From contig DXEG01000024.1 in assembly GCA_019115125.1 (NCBI GenBank), positions 1 through 64,000 on the forward strand: 64,000 nucleotides of DNA. The letters are read 5' to 3'. This document shows, one piece after another, positions 32,507 through 41,311 of this stretch. A program made the translations under genes and the position numbers. The notes beneath the pieces are model-generated. The model was not told where the DNA came from. It worked only from the letters and a program-made list of their open reading frames with translations, and ran no database searches. How positions within the stretch are numbered: the stretch's first letter is position 1; every line of letters starts with the position of its first letter. Origin of the DNA: Candidatus Blautia faecipullorum. Lineage in GTDB: Bacteria > Bacillota > Clostridia > Lachnospirales > Lachnospiraceae.

Positions 32507-32536
32507 TTGCAGATAAAGTGGACGGCAGTGTATAAT
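32507..32536 (+). promoter_or_regulatory. Promoter of the sugar isomerase gene
   Basis: TTGCAG (32507-32512), 18-base spacer, TATAAT (32531-32536), about 49 bases before the start codon; the leader contains no obvious operator. Confidence 0.7.
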
Positions 32537-32584
32537 ATTTTCAGGCATTATTGCTGAAATATAAACAAAATCGGAGGGTATGTT

Positions 32585-34003
32585 ATGTTAGTTGATACAA
32601 AAGCAAAAGTAGGTGTATTTTCGATAGCATTAGGCGCGTACCTGCCTCAGTTCCCGTCTCTGGTACCGGAATTTGAGGCTCAGTACGACGCGTTTAAGAA
32701 GTCGCTTCCCGATACCGTAGAGCTTATTGACGGCGGTATGGTCACAACGAAGGAGCAGTCTCAGGCGGCGGGAGACCTGTTCCGTGCGGCAGATGTGGAT
32801 CTTGTATTTATGCAGCTTCTGACCTATGCCACATCCTACAATATGCTTCCGGCAGTGAAGGATCTGGACGTTCCGGTGGTTCTCGTGAATATCCAGAAGC
32901 TGAAAGCCCTTGATTATGACCATACGGATATCGCTACCTGGCTGGGAGAAGGCTACGCATGCGGCGCGGTAGGCGAGATGGTGGCGGATCTTGAGAGATA
33001 CGGCAAGAGACACGCGGTGATCACCGGTGTTGTAGAGGGAGGAGATCCCGCGGTTCAGGCGGAGCTGGAGGATTGGTGCAAAGCCGCTCAGGTGAGAAGA
33101 AGATTCCGCGATACCAATATCGCGCAGATCGGAAGACCATATCCCGGAATGATGGATCTCTACATCGACGAGTCCAATCTGTACAGAAGAATGCATCTGT
33201 ACACCAAACAGTTTGACTGGGAAAAAATGTGGGCAATCGCGGACGATATTACAGACGAGGATGCGATCCGGGCCAAAGCCCAGGATATTCTGGACACCTT
33301 TGACATCGAGGGCGGCGGAAGCATCGAGGAAGTATGGGAAATGGCAAAATATGTAGTTGCCTTTGAAAAATGGGTGAAGGACGAGAAGCTCGGTCTGATC
33401 GCTTCCCATTATGACGGATTTGCTCAGGGCAAGGCCGGAGTCCTTGACAGTATGCTGATCCCGGCATTCTCCATGCTGATCAAACAGGGAACAGCCTGCG
33501 CGGTTGAGGGAGATATGAAGGTTGCCATGGCAATGAGTATCCTCAAGACCATTTCCGGAACCGGACAGCTTGCGGAGATGTATTCTATCGATTTTAACGA
33601 CGATATCGCGATTATTGGACACAGCGGTTCAGGAGACGCTGATATTTCCGATAAGAAGCCTACCATGAAGATCGTAAAGGTTTTCCACGGCAAGACCGGC
33701 GGCGGATATCTGACGCAGTTCTATCCGTACACAGGCCCTGTTACATATCTCGCGATCACCCAGGACGGCGACGGACACTTTAAGTTTATCGTGGCTGAAG
33801 GTGTGAACGAGGAAGGAAAGATTCTTTCCTTCGGCGATACCAATATGAGAACCCGGTTTACCTGCGGAGCAAGGGAGTTTGTAAACCGCTGGAGCGAGTG
33901 CGGCCCCACCCATCATTTTGCGGCCGCTACAGGAAGACACATTGACACCATTCTCAAAGTGGCGAAGATCTTCAATGTCCCGGTAGATATCGTAACCAGA
34001 TAA
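32585..34003 (+). CDS. L-arabinose/L-fucose isomerase-family protein
   Basis: 472 residues of the AraA/FucI superfamily, enzymes that interconvert aldoses and ketoses with a Mn2+ ion held by two Glu and two His. Likely ligands are the Glu in CAVEGDMKVAMAMS, the His in IIGHSGSGD and the His pair in GPTHHFAAATGRH near the C-terminus. The size is close to AraA (about 500). No kinase or epimerase gene is adjacent, so the sugar cannot be named; I would not call it araA without biochemical evidence. RBS CGGAGGGT; a terminator follows, so it is a single-gene unit. Confidence 0.75.
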   Translation: MLVDTKAKVGVFSIALGAYLPQFPSLVPEFEAQYDAFKKSLPDTVELIDGGMVTTKEQSQAAGDLFRAADVDLVFMQLLTYATSYNMLPAVKDLDVPVVLVNIQKLKALDYDHTDIATWLGEGYACGAVGEMVADLERYGKRHAVITGVVEGGDPAVQAELEDWCKAAQVRRRFRDTNIAQIGRPYPGMMDLYIDESNLYRRMHLYTKQFDWEKMWAIADDITDEDAIRAKAQDILDTFDIEGGGSIEEVWEMAKYVVAFEKWVKDEKLGLIASHYDGFAQGKAGVLDSMLIPAFSMLIKQGTACAVEGDMKVAMAMSILKTISGTGQLAEMYSIDFNDDIAIIGHSGSGDADISDKKPTMKIVKVFHGKTGGGYLTQFYPYTGPVTYLAITQDGDGHFKFIVAEGVNEEGKILSFGDTNMRTRFTCGAREFVNRWSECGPTHHFAAATGRHIDTILKVAKIFNVPVDIVTR

Positions 34004-34026
34004 AAGCCGGATGATCTGAAAAAAAT

Positions 34027-34073
34027 AAAGAGCAGCTTTCATTTTTTCGGGGAATGAGGCTGCTCTTTCATTT
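34027..34073 (+). terminator. Terminator after the sugar isomerase gene
   Basis: AAAGAGCAGC (34027-34036) pairs with GCTGCTCTTT (34059-34068), extended inward by TCATT/AATGA, and is followed by CATTTTT. Confidence 0.9.
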
Positions 34074-34166
34074 TTCCGGGACGCTGCCGCCTATTATGCC
34101 GGAGAATGCTGAGGCGCGGAAAATAGTATCAGCGGAAAAATATTACTTAATCAGGAGAGTGGAAGT

Positions 34167-34646
34167 ATGGAAATAAAAATTGTATCTACATATGACAGAG
34201 AGGAGATCGGCGCGCTGTTTTCGGAATATACGGAAATGCTCATAAAGGGGGAGCCTTCAATCAAAGAGTATCTTGAAATCCAAAATTATGATGAGGAACT
34301 GACACATCTTGAAGACAAATACGGGCTGCCGGAAGGACGGCTGTATGTGGCCTACTGCGGCGGGGAAGCGGCCGGCTGTATCGGCCTCAAACCGCTGAAC
34401 AAGAAGTCCGGCGAGGTCAAGCGCCTTTATGTCCGCCCGGAGTTCCAGGGACAGCATATCGGAAGCCTTCTCATACAAAGAATCAAAGAGGACGCCGGCG
34501 AGATCGGCTACAGGCATTTGTATCTGGATACGCTGCCCTTTTTGGAGAGCGCCGTTCGATTGTATAAAAGACTGGGATTTTATGAAATCGAAAAATACAA
34601 TAACAGCCCCATGAAAGACGGAATTTATATGAGACTTGATCTGTAA
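34167..34646 (+). CDS. GNAT-family N-acetyltransferase
   Basis: 159 residues. The acetyl-CoA motif region is VKRLYVRPEFQGQHIGSLLI with the R-x-x-G-x-I/L pattern (QGQHIG), then YRHLYLDTLPFLESAVRLYK and LGFYEIEKYNNSP, typical of MarR-linked and PAT-type acetyltransferases. CGGEAAGCIGLKPL forms the preceding strand. The substrate is unknown. RBS AGGAGAG. It stands alone between two terminators. Confidence 0.85.
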   Translation: MEIKIVSTYDREEIGALFSEYTEMLIKGEPSIKEYLEIQNYDEELTHLEDKYGLPEGRLYVAYCGGEAAGCIGLKPLNKKSGEVKRLYVRPEFQGQHIGSLLIQRIKEDAGEIGYRHLYLDTLPFLESAVRLYKRLGFYEIEKYNNSPMKDGIYMRLDL

Positions 34647-34683
34647 AGCAAGCTACGTTTTTTTCGCGACAGGACTATTGGGC

Positions 34684-34715
34684 GGGAAATCCTGAAAAGG
34701 ACTTCCTGTTTTTTT
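34684..34715 (+). terminator. Terminator after the acetyltransferase gene
   Basis: Hairpin GGAA-TCC / GGA-TTCC around tgaaaa (about 34685-34706) followed by a T-run at 34708-34715. The stem is imperfect (one base bulge on each side). Confidence 0.6.
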
Positions 34716-34732
34716 GTCCGGTTAGCCGGACA
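34715..34732. promoter_or_regulatory. Palindrome upstream of the MATE gene
   Basis: TGTCCGG ttag CCGGACA, a perfect 7-bp inverted repeat about 125 bases before the MATE start. Possible operator for the AraC regulator or another repressor of the pump operon. Confidence 0.4.
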
Positions 34733-34855
34733 CAAATCTTCCAAAATACAGTGGATAAAAGCCGGGAGATTTGGTAAAATTGACTTTGACAATTCGGTGC
34801 TGCCAGGAAAAATGACTGAAAGCGACGGAGGGCGTATACGGAGGAGAATGAGGCT

Positions 34856-36265
34856 TTGAGAAAAGAAAATTTAAAAAAAGAAAATACAGGAGCAAGCGGC
34901 GGCCAGGCGGTCATGGATATGACAAAAGGGCCTGTGCTGAAGCAGATGACCGTGTTCGGGCTGCCGATCCTGTTCGGGATGATCTGCCAGAGAGTATATA
35001 ATTTTGCGGATACATATATTGTGGGAAGATATCTGGGCGACCAGGCGCTGGCCGCGGTCAGTATCGCGGGAAGCGCCATGTATATGATGTTTTCGATTAT
35101 GATGGGGGTCACTACAGGCGTCAGTGTGGTGATCTCTCAGTATTACGGCGCGGGCCGGAAGGACAGGATCAGGGAGACCTTTACGGCCGGAGCTCATGTG
35201 GCTATATGGGTCAGCGTACTGGTCACAGTTCTTGGGGCGGCTACGGTGGAACCCTTCCTTCGTATTCTTCAGACAGGGGAAGAGCTGATGGGCCAGGCGG
35301 GAGACTATCTTCTTGTGATCTACCTGGGCTGCGCCGCAACTATGCTCTATAATTTTATTTCCGCGGTGCTGCGGGCTCTGGGGAACTCCGCTGTTCCGCT
35401 GTTTTTCCTGGTGCTTTCCAGTATTCTGAATGTGATCCTGGATATCGCCTTTGTGTCCTGGATCCCCATGGGCGTGACAGGTGCGGCCTTTGCTACTGTG
35501 CTTTCGCAGCTTATCTCAGGCGTACTGTGCGTGGCTTATGCCTTTAAAATTCTGCCGTTCCTGAAGGGAACGAAGATTTTTTGCCGGCCTGAGGGATATC
35601 TTGTGGGGCAGGTGCTGCGCTACGGACTTCCTACCGGACTGCAGATGAGTATTATATCTATCTCCGATATGACCCTCCAGGCAGTGATCAATACCTACGG
35701 AACCGTGATGGTGGTGGCTTACGGAGTCTGCATGAAGGTGGAAGGGCTGGGCTTCCAGCTCGCGGACGCCATAGGCTCGGCTCTGGGTACCTTTACAGGA
35801 CAGAATGTAGGCGCGGGCAATTTTGAAAGAGTAAAAAAGGGCGTGCGCAGCGCCTATCTGATGAATGTCATTTGCTACGGTATTTTCTGCGTGCTGGTGT
35901 TCGTCTTCGCGGAAATGATCATGAGAGCCTTTACTCAGAATGAAGAAGCCATTGGCTATGGAACAGAATATATGCATATTTTTTCAGCGTTTTTCCTGGC
36001 CGGGGGGATACTGGTAGTCTACCATAATATTCTCCGCGCGTCCGGTGATGTGGCGGTGACAGTTCTGATGGGCGTCAGCGAAGTAGTCACAAGGATTGGC
36101 TGCGCGTTTCTTCTGCCGTATCTGTTCGGATACAGAGGTCTGTGGTTCGTGTCCCCGCTGACCTGGCTGTGCGCTATGCTTGTAGGCGCCGTGCGTTATT
36201 ATTCGGGAGCCTGGAAAAAGAAAGCCTGTAAAATGATAGAAAAGGCGGGCGGAACGTATGAGTAA
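34856..36265 (+). CDS. MATE-family multidrug/Na+ antiporter
   Basis: 469 residues with about twelve transmembrane helices in two homologous halves. The first half starts PVLKQMTVFGLPILFGMICQ with FADTYIVGRYLGDQALAAVS, the standard MATE opening; the second half shows LQMSIISISDMTLQAVINTY and GSALGTFTGQNVGAGNFERV. It exports drugs or metabolites with Na+ or H+. The start is TTG 34856 with GGAGGAG ten bases upstream; ATG 34913 would cut the first 19 residues. Its end overlaps the AraC gene by 8 bases, suggesting joint control. Confidence 0.9.
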   Translation: MRKENLKKENTGASGGQAVMDMTKGPVLKQMTVFGLPILFGMICQRVYNFADTYIVGRYLGDQALAAVSIAGSAMYMMFSIMMGVTTGVSVVISQYYGAGRKDRIRETFTAGAHVAIWVSVLVTVLGAATVEPFLRILQTGEELMGQAGDYLLVIYLGCAATMLYNFISAVLRALGNSAVPLFFLVLSSILNVILDIAFVSWIPMGVTGAAFATVLSQLISGVLCVAYAFKILPFLKGTKIFCRPEGYLVGQVLRYGLPTGLQMSIISISDMTLQAVINTYGTVMVVAYGVCMKVEGLGFQLADAIGSALGTFTGQNVGAGNFERVKKGVRSAYLMNVICYGIFCVLVFVFAEMIMRAFTQNEEAIGYGTEYMHIFSAFFLAGGILVVYHNILRASGDVAVTVLMGVSEVVTRIGCAFLLPYLFGYRGLWFVSPLTWLCAMLVGAVRYYSGAWKKKACKMIEKAGGTYE

Positions 36266-37193
36266 AAAAAAGAAAAAACCTAAAATGGAATTCCGCTATT
36301 ATCAAATGCCGTCAGGAAGCCCTGTGCTGGCCCTGCTTGGGGAGAAGTGGGTGCAGAATTACGGAAGGGATATTGATTATCTTCATTTTCATAATTATCT
36401 GGAGGTGGGCTTCTGTTACGAGGGAAGGGGGACAATAACACTGGGTGAGGAGGAGGTTCGGTTTTCCGATCGTGACTTCACCGTCATTCCCCGGAATTAT
36501 CCGCACACTACAAACAGTGACCAGGATAATATAAGCCGGTGGGAGTATCTGTTTATTGATGTGGAAGAATTTCTCCGCAAGATAGACGATAATCCGGTGA
36601 GAGCGGAAAAGCTTATCCGCAGGATTAATTCCAGAGCGCTGTTTTTGAATGAGGCCGAGTATGGGACAATGGCGGCGAAAATACTGAAAATTCTGGATAT
36701 CATGCGGAAGTCCGAAGAATTTTATCTGGAGGAGGCCTGCGGCGTTCTTTTATCACTGCTTGCTGAAACCGCCCGGATCAACAGGCCGTCGGATGAAAAA
36801 GAGACGGAAGAGAGCGGGAGAGTTACGAATATGATCTCCAAAGCCCTCGATTATGTTTCCCGGTGCTATATGGAAGATATCCGGGTAGAAGATCTCGCCC
36901 GGTACTGTCATATGAGCGAGACGCATTTCAGGAGACTGTTTTCGGATTATATGCATATGGGGCCTCTGGAATATATTAACACAGTCAGAGTCCAGGCCGC
37001 CTGCGAGCATCTGAAAAAAACAGATGAGTCGGTGGCGGATATCGCGCATAAATGCGGTTTTACTACAAATTCCACATTTAACAGGAATTTCCGCCAGATC
37101 ATGGGGACGACGCCTATGGAATGGAGGAAGAAACCGGAGCATTATGAGAGACAGTTGTTGAAATTTGATATTCATTCAGAGGAGGGATGGTAG
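36258..37193 (+). CDS. AraC-family transcriptional regulator
   Basis: 311 residues. The N-terminal cupin (about 30-150) has HFHNYLEVGFCYEGRGTITL and the YPHTTNSDQD segment. The C-terminal pair of helix-turn-helix motifs (about 200-300) has DIRVEDLARYCHMSETHFRR, LFSDYMHMGPLEYINTVRVQ and VADIAHKCGFTTNSTFNRNF, RQIMGTTPMEWR. The cupin should bind a small ligand such as a sugar. The gene overlaps the MATE gene but also lies just before the beta-galactoside operon, so either could be its target. Confidence 0.9.
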   Translation: MSKKKKKPKMEFRYYQMPSGSPVLALLGEKWVQNYGRDIDYLHFHNYLEVGFCYEGRGTITLGEEEVRFSDRDFTVIPRNYPHTTNSDQDNISRWEYLFIDVEEFLRKIDDNPVRAEKLIRRINSRALFLNEAEYGTMAAKILKILDIMRKSEEFYLEEACGVLLSLLAETARINRPSDEKETEESGRVTNMISKALDYVSRCYMEDIRVEDLARYCHMSETHFRRLFSDYMHMGPLEYINTVRVQAACEHLKKTDESVADIAHKCGFTTNSTFNRNFRQIMGTTPMEWRKKPEHYERQLLKFDIHSEEGW

Positions 37194-37195
37194 AA

Positions 37196-37714
37196 ATGGT
37201 AAGCTACAGAATTGTGGAGCAGGTGTCCAGGAAGAAAAAAAGCATGTCGGGCGTGCTGAGAAAGTCGATGGTGTTTTTTGCGGTGATTTTTGTGCTGATG
37301 GGGATCATGATCTCTCAGGCCTTTATGCTGGCGGGATTTCTCTGCGCCGGGCTGTATTTTGTCTATGATATTCTCAGTCAGAGGGATTACGAATATACCA
37401 TGGAGGACAACAGCCTTGTGATAGATGTGATCTACGGACGGAAATACAGAAAAACAGCCCATGATCTTGATCTCAGAACCATGGAGGTGACGGCTCCCAA
37501 CTGGCACCAGGCGGTGGCTCAGTACAGAAAAGACGGCGGAACCATAAAGCTGAAAAAATATGATTACACCTCCTATGACGACAATATTCCATATTATACT
37601 ATGATCATTGAGGAGAACGGGAAGAAGATCAAGCTTCTTCTTGATCTTACGGAGGAAATGCTTCAGGTATTAAAAAGCATGTATCCCTCTAAAGTTTTTT
37701 GCACAAAGTCATGA
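37196..37714 (+). CDS. Small membrane protein, DUF6106-like
   Basis: 172 residues from ATG 37196, which has GAGGAGG at proper distance; ATG 37187 is too close to it. After a basic N-terminus (YRIVEQVSRKKKSMSGVLRK) come two hydrophobic segments (MVFFAVIFVLMGIMISQAF, LAGFLCAGLYFVYDIL), then a cytoplasmic PH-like beta domain (YEYTMEDNSLVIDVIYGRKY ... IKLLLDLTEEMLQVLKSM). The family is common in Lachnospiraceae, function unknown. It starts two bases after the AraC stop. Confidence 0.65.
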   Translation: MVSYRIVEQVSRKKKSMSGVLRKSMVFFAVIFVLMGIMISQAFMLAGFLCAGLYFVYDILSQRDYEYTMEDNSLVIDVIYGRKYRKTAHDLDLRTMEVTAPNWHQAVAQYRKDGGTIKLKKYDYTSYDDNIPYYTMIIEENGKKIKLLLDLTEEMLQVLKSMYPSKVFCTKS

Positions 37715-37891
37715 AGAATATATGAATAAACAGATTTAAAACTGGAATTAAGCGCTGAAAAAAACAGGAGAACAGCCCTCCGTACAGCGTTTCAATATGA
37801 AAAATGTCGAAAAAAACAGAGGATGCTTCAGCAAAAAGACAATGATAAGATGTAAAATGAACAAAAAAGTATATAAAAAAACAGAAAGATA

Positions 37892-37923
37892 GTGCATTTT
37901 TAACAGGAAGGTTGAAAATGCAC
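37892..37923. promoter_or_regulatory. Inverted repeat upstream of the beta-galactoside uptake promoter
   Basis: GTGCATTTT (37892-37900) / AAAATGCAC (37915-37923), a perfect 9-bp repeat with a 14-base spacer, 44 bases before the -10 box. Possible operator for sugar-responsive control. The gap 37715-38030 otherwise holds only the promoter and AT-rich sequence. Confidence 0.5.
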
Positions 37924-37943
37924 ATTATATGAACGGTTATGCA

Positions 37944-37972
37944 TACTATTCATTCTTTTCTGATGCTATAAT
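37944..37972 (+). promoter_or_regulatory. Extended -10 promoter of the sugar transport operon
   Basis: TGCTATAAT at 37964-37972 is a full extended -10 (TATAAT 37967-37972); the -35 (TACTAT, 37944-37949) is poor, so an activator such as the AraC protein may be needed. About 58 bases before the start codon. Confidence 0.68.
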
Positions 37973-38030
37973 ACCTACATAAATGCATGAATAAAAAGCA
38001 AAAAGCTTTTTTCAAAAGGAGGGTATTTAT

Positions 38031-39317
38031 ATGAAGAAAAAGTTACTTACAATGCTGATGGCCGGTGTGATGGCAGCGTCCTTCGTAGGGGGGGCTACAG
38101 TTGTATCTGCTGAAGAAGGCGGCGACAAGCTTACTGTATGGACATGGGATCCGAATTTCAATATCAAAGCTATTGAGATGGCTGCTGAGCAGTATGCGGC
38201 TGATCATGAGGGCTTTGAGGTCGAAGTTATTGAAACATCATCCGACGACTGCCAGACCAAGCTGACCACAGCGGCTAACGCAGGTGACTACAGCACACTG
38301 CCGGACATCGTTCTGATGCAGGACAACAGCTACCAGAAATATCTGAAGAGCTATCCGGATGCTTTCACAGATCTGAGCGATATGGAAATCAACTGGGATG
38401 ATTTCGGCGCTCTGAAGCAGTCCTATTCAATGATGGATGACAAGCATTACGGAGTTCCGTTTGATAACGGCGCTGTTATCGCTTGCTACCGTACAGATAT
38501 CCTCGATGAAGCCGGATACACTATCGACGATCTGACAGATATCACATGGTCACAGTTCATGGAGATCGGAAAAGACGTACATGAAAAAACCGGAAAATAT
38601 CTGCTGACAAGCGAGGCAAACGGCGGCGATACTCTGATGATGATGATTCAGTCCTGCGGCGCGAACTTCGTAAATGAAGACGGAGAGGCTTACATTGTTG
38701 GAAACGAAGTTGCTGAGAAATGTATCGACCTTTATGTTGACCTTGTTAAGAATGATGTAGTTAAACTTGTAAATAACTGGGATGAATATGTATCCACTAT
38801 CACCAGCGGCGAGGCTGCGGGCGTTGTAAACGGCAACTGGATCACAGCTACTCTGATGGCTACAGAAGATCAGAAGGGCCTGTGGGAGATCACAACAATG
38901 CCTAAGGTTGACGACGTTGAGACTGCTACCAATTACGCGAACAACGGGGGATCCTCCTGGTATATTACATCCAACTGCCAGAACGTAGAGCTTGCGGAAG
39001 ACTTCCTTGCAAGCACCTTCGGTTCCAGCACAGAATTCTATGATGCGATCCTTCCGGAGACAGGCGCTATCGCTTGCTATCTGCCTGCAGGTGAGTCCGA
39101 AGTTTACAATGAGCCGAGTGAGTTCTTCAACGATCAGCCGATCTTCTCAACAATCGTAGACTACTCCTCAAATATTCCGGAGTTTACAAAGACCCCGTAT
39201 CACTATGAGGCAAGAGAGTGTGTCAACACAGCGGTTGTTAATATTGTAAACGGAACAGCAAAAGAAGACGCTCTTCAGGAAGCACAGGATACTCTTGCAT
39301 TTAGAATGACTGAATAG
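38031..39317 (+). CDS. Sugar ABC transporter substrate-binding protein
   Basis: 428 residues of the family 1 extracellular solute-binding group. A signal peptide (KKKLLTMLMAGVMAASFVGG ... VSA-EE) is present, but there is no Cys at the cleavage region, so unlike most Gram-positive binding proteins it does not look like a lipoprotein. The mature part has LTVWTWDPNFNIKAIEMAAE, LPDIVLMQDNSYQKYL, YGVPFDNGAVIACYRTDIL and NGGSSWYITSNC. It feeds the two permeases downstream. Galactosidase genes next to it suggest a galactose-containing oligosaccharide. Confidence 0.9.
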   Translation: MKKKLLTMLMAGVMAASFVGGATVVSAEEGGDKLTVWTWDPNFNIKAIEMAAEQYAADHEGFEVEVIETSSDDCQTKLTTAANAGDYSTLPDIVLMQDNSYQKYLKSYPDAFTDLSDMEINWDDFGALKQSYSMMDDKHYGVPFDNGAVIACYRTDILDEAGYTIDDLTDITWSQFMEIGKDVHEKTGKYLLTSEANGGDTLMMMIQSCGANFVNEDGEAYIVGNEVAEKCIDLYVDLVKNDVVKLVNNWDEYVSTITSGEAAGVVNGNWITATLMATEDQKGLWEITTMPKVDDVETATNYANNGGSSWYITSNCQNVELAEDFLASTFGSSTEFYDAILPETGAIACYLPAGESEVYNEPSEFFNDQPIFSTIVDYSSNIPEFTKTPYHYEARECVNTAVVNIVNGTAKEDALQEAQDTLAFRMTE

Positions 39318-39365
39318 TACAGGCTGTAAGAGCTGATGTTAATGTAATGACTGTAAGAAGATAAT

Positions 39366-39399
39366 AGAGTCGGGGGACTGCTTGCAGTCCCCCGACTCT
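39366..39399 (+). other. Perfect 16-bp hairpin between binding protein and permease genes
   Basis: AGAGTCGGGGGACTGC (39366-39381), tt, GCAGTCCCCCGACTCT (39384-39399). No T-run follows, so it is not a standard terminator. A stem like this can protect the 3' end of the binding-protein mRNA and give it higher expression than the permeases, as in mal operons. Confidence 0.75.
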
Positions 39400-39435
39400 G
39401 TGCTGCAGGCTTCTGATAGGAAAGGGGGAGTTCCT

Positions 39436-40335
39436 GTGAATTCCAAGAAAAAAGGCATGACTCTGATCGCGAAGCAGAGAGTTGCGGGCTGGATTTTCCT
39501 TGCGCCGGCCTCCATAATGATCGCGGTCATGAGCTTTTACCCGATGATCCGGGCGTTTATTCTGTCATTCCAGACAGGCGCCGGAGTAAATATGCGTTTT
39601 GCGGAGCCGGTATACAGCAATTATAAACGTATACTGGCCGACAAGGTGTTCCAGCAGTCCATCGGAAATACGTTTCTGTACCTGATCATTCAGGTGCCGA
39701 TCATGTTGGTGCTGGCAATTCTGCTGGCGCAGCTTCTGAACAATAAAGACCTGAAATTCAGAGGTCTTTTCCGTACATGTGTATTTCTTCCATGTGCGAC
39801 GTCCCTTGTATCCTATTCCCTGATTTTCCGATCCATGTTTGCTACGGACGGTCTGATCAACAGTGTGCTGATCAATCTGGGGATCCTGGATACCGGATAT
39901 AATTTCCTGGGCAATTCGGCAAGCGCCAAGATTGTTATTATCATAGCTCTCGTCTGGAGATGGACGGGCTATAACATGGTATTTTATCTGGCCGGCCTCC
40001 AGAATATCGAATATTCGGTTTATGAGGCAGCCAAGATCGACGGAGCCAACGGCTGGAAAACCTTCTGGAAGATTACGGTTCCGCTTCTGAAACCTACGAT
40101 TATCATGACGTTTATTATGTCTATCAACGGTACTCTGCAGTTGTTCGACGAGTCCCTGAACCTGACCAAGGGCGGCCCTGCCAACACTACGATAACCATG
40201 TCTCACTATATTTATAACACATGCTTTATCAATGTGCCGAACTTCGGATATGCTGCGGCTATGTCGTTCATCATCTTTATCATGGTAGCTGTACTGGCCT
40301 TTATCAATTTGAAAGTAGGTGATACGCGTGACTAA
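39436..40335 (+). CDS. Sugar ABC transporter permease 1 (MalF/UgpA-type)
   Basis: 299 residues from GTG 39436 behind AAAGGGGGAG. Six transmembrane helices; the first is VAGWIFLAPASIMIAVMSFY. The EAA loop that contacts the ATPase is EYSVYEAAKIDGANGWKTFW then KITVPLLKPTI. The end of the gene overlaps the second permease. No ATPase gene is in the operon, so a shared MsmK/MalK-like ATPase encoded elsewhere is probably used. Confidence 0.92.
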   Translation: MNSKKKGMTLIAKQRVAGWIFLAPASIMIAVMSFYPMIRAFILSFQTGAGVNMRFAEPVYSNYKRILADKVFQQSIGNTFLYLIIQVPIMLVLAILLAQLLNNKDLKFRGLFRTCVFLPCATSLVSYSLIFRSMFATDGLINSVLINLGILDTGYNFLGNSASAKIVIIIALVWRWTGYNMVFYLAGLQNIEYSVYEAAKIDGANGWKTFWKITVPLLKPTIIMTFIMSINGTLQLFDESLNLTKGGPANTTITMSHYIYNTCFINVPNFGYAAAMSFIIFIMVAVLAFINLKVGDTRD

Positions 40336-41158
40336 GAAAAAAAATAAATCAGCGATTCAGAGAAGATTGATTCCTACATATATTTTTCTGATCATTGTGT
40401 CATTTATTTCCGTATTCCCGCTGTACTGGATGATCTCCGCAGCCACGAATACCTCTACGGATGTATCACGCGGACGTTTGCTTCCGGGTTCCCATTTTAT
40501 GGAGAACTTTAACAATCTTGTGGCGCAGCAGCCCCTGTGGAAATCTCTCTGGAATTCATTTTTCTATGCGATCCTGACTACTGTGATCTGTCTTCTGATC
40601 TGTTCTATCGCAGGATATGGATTTGAGGTTTATCACGACAAAGGAAAAGACCGTCTGTTTTCTATTTTGCTTCTGGCGATGATGGTACCTCAGGTGGCGA
40701 CCATGGTTCCGCTGTTCCAGATGTTCTCGAAAGCGGGTCTTTTGAATACGGCGGTGGGCTTCATCCTTCCGGTTATCTCGACGCCATTTATGATCATGAT
40801 GTTCCGGCAGAACGCCAGGGCATTCCCGGTGGATATTATTGAGGCTGCCAGAATAGACGGGCTGAGTGAGGTTATGATCTTCTTCAAGATGTTCATGCCG
40901 ACTATGAAATCTACCTATGCGGCCGCCGCGGTTATTACGTTTATGAATGCCTGGAACGCATATCTGTGGCCAAAGGTAATCATGACCGACAATGACGCGA
41001 TTACCATGCCGATGCTGATCGCGAACCTGATCACGGGTTATGTGACAGATTACGGTATGCTGATGTGCGGCGTACTTTTCTGTTCCATCCCGACTATGGT
41101 CGTATTCTTCGTACTGCAGAAACAGTTTGCAGAAGGTATTACCGGTGCGGTAAAATAA
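40328..41158 (+). CDS. Sugar ABC transporter permease 2 (MalG/UgpE-type)
   Basis: 276 residues from GTG 40328 (TKKKNKSAIQRRLIPTY) with AGGTG seven bases upstream; GTG 40319 is too close to that site. Six helices; SFISVFPLYWMISAATNTST at the start and the EAA loop FPVDIIEAARIDGLSEVMIF then FKMFMPTMKSTYA. It overlaps permease 1 by 8 bases. Together with the binding protein it forms a CUT1-type importer; a terminator follows. Confidence 0.92.
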   Translation: MTKKKNKSAIQRRLIPTYIFLIIVSFISVFPLYWMISAATNTSTDVSRGRLLPGSHFMENFNNLVAQQPLWKSLWNSFFYAILTTVICLLICSIAGYGFEVYHDKGKDRLFSILLLAMMVPQVATMVPLFQMFSKAGLLNTAVGFILPVISTPFMIMMFRQNARAFPVDIIEAARIDGLSEVMIFFKMFMPTMKSTYAAAAVITFMNAWNAYLWPKVIMTDNDAITMPMLIANLITGYVTDYGMLMCGVLFCSIPTMVVFFVLQKQFAEGITGAVK

Positions 41159-41189
41159 AAGCTGCTTTCACACAGGCAGTATAATTTCA

Positions 41190-41220
41190 AAAATGCTCTC
41201 CCGGAACCGGAGGGCATTTT
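41190..41220 (+). terminator. Terminator after the ABC permease genes
   Basis: AAAATGCTCTCC pairs with GGAGGGCATTTT (one T-G wobble), about 41190-41220, ending in TTTT. Leaky read-through into the galactosidase genes is possible. Confidence 0.75.
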
Positions 41221-41311
41221 CGATTCATAGAAAACTTCGTGACCTGTGAATCAAAACGCTTCGCGAGGATGCGCATTGAGCATTCTTTATTTATACAAGG
41301 AGGACAATGAT

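Noticed and set aside
39366-39399. Terminator after the sugar-binding protein gene
   Set aside because: No T-run on either strand and the permease genes that must be co-expressed follow at once.
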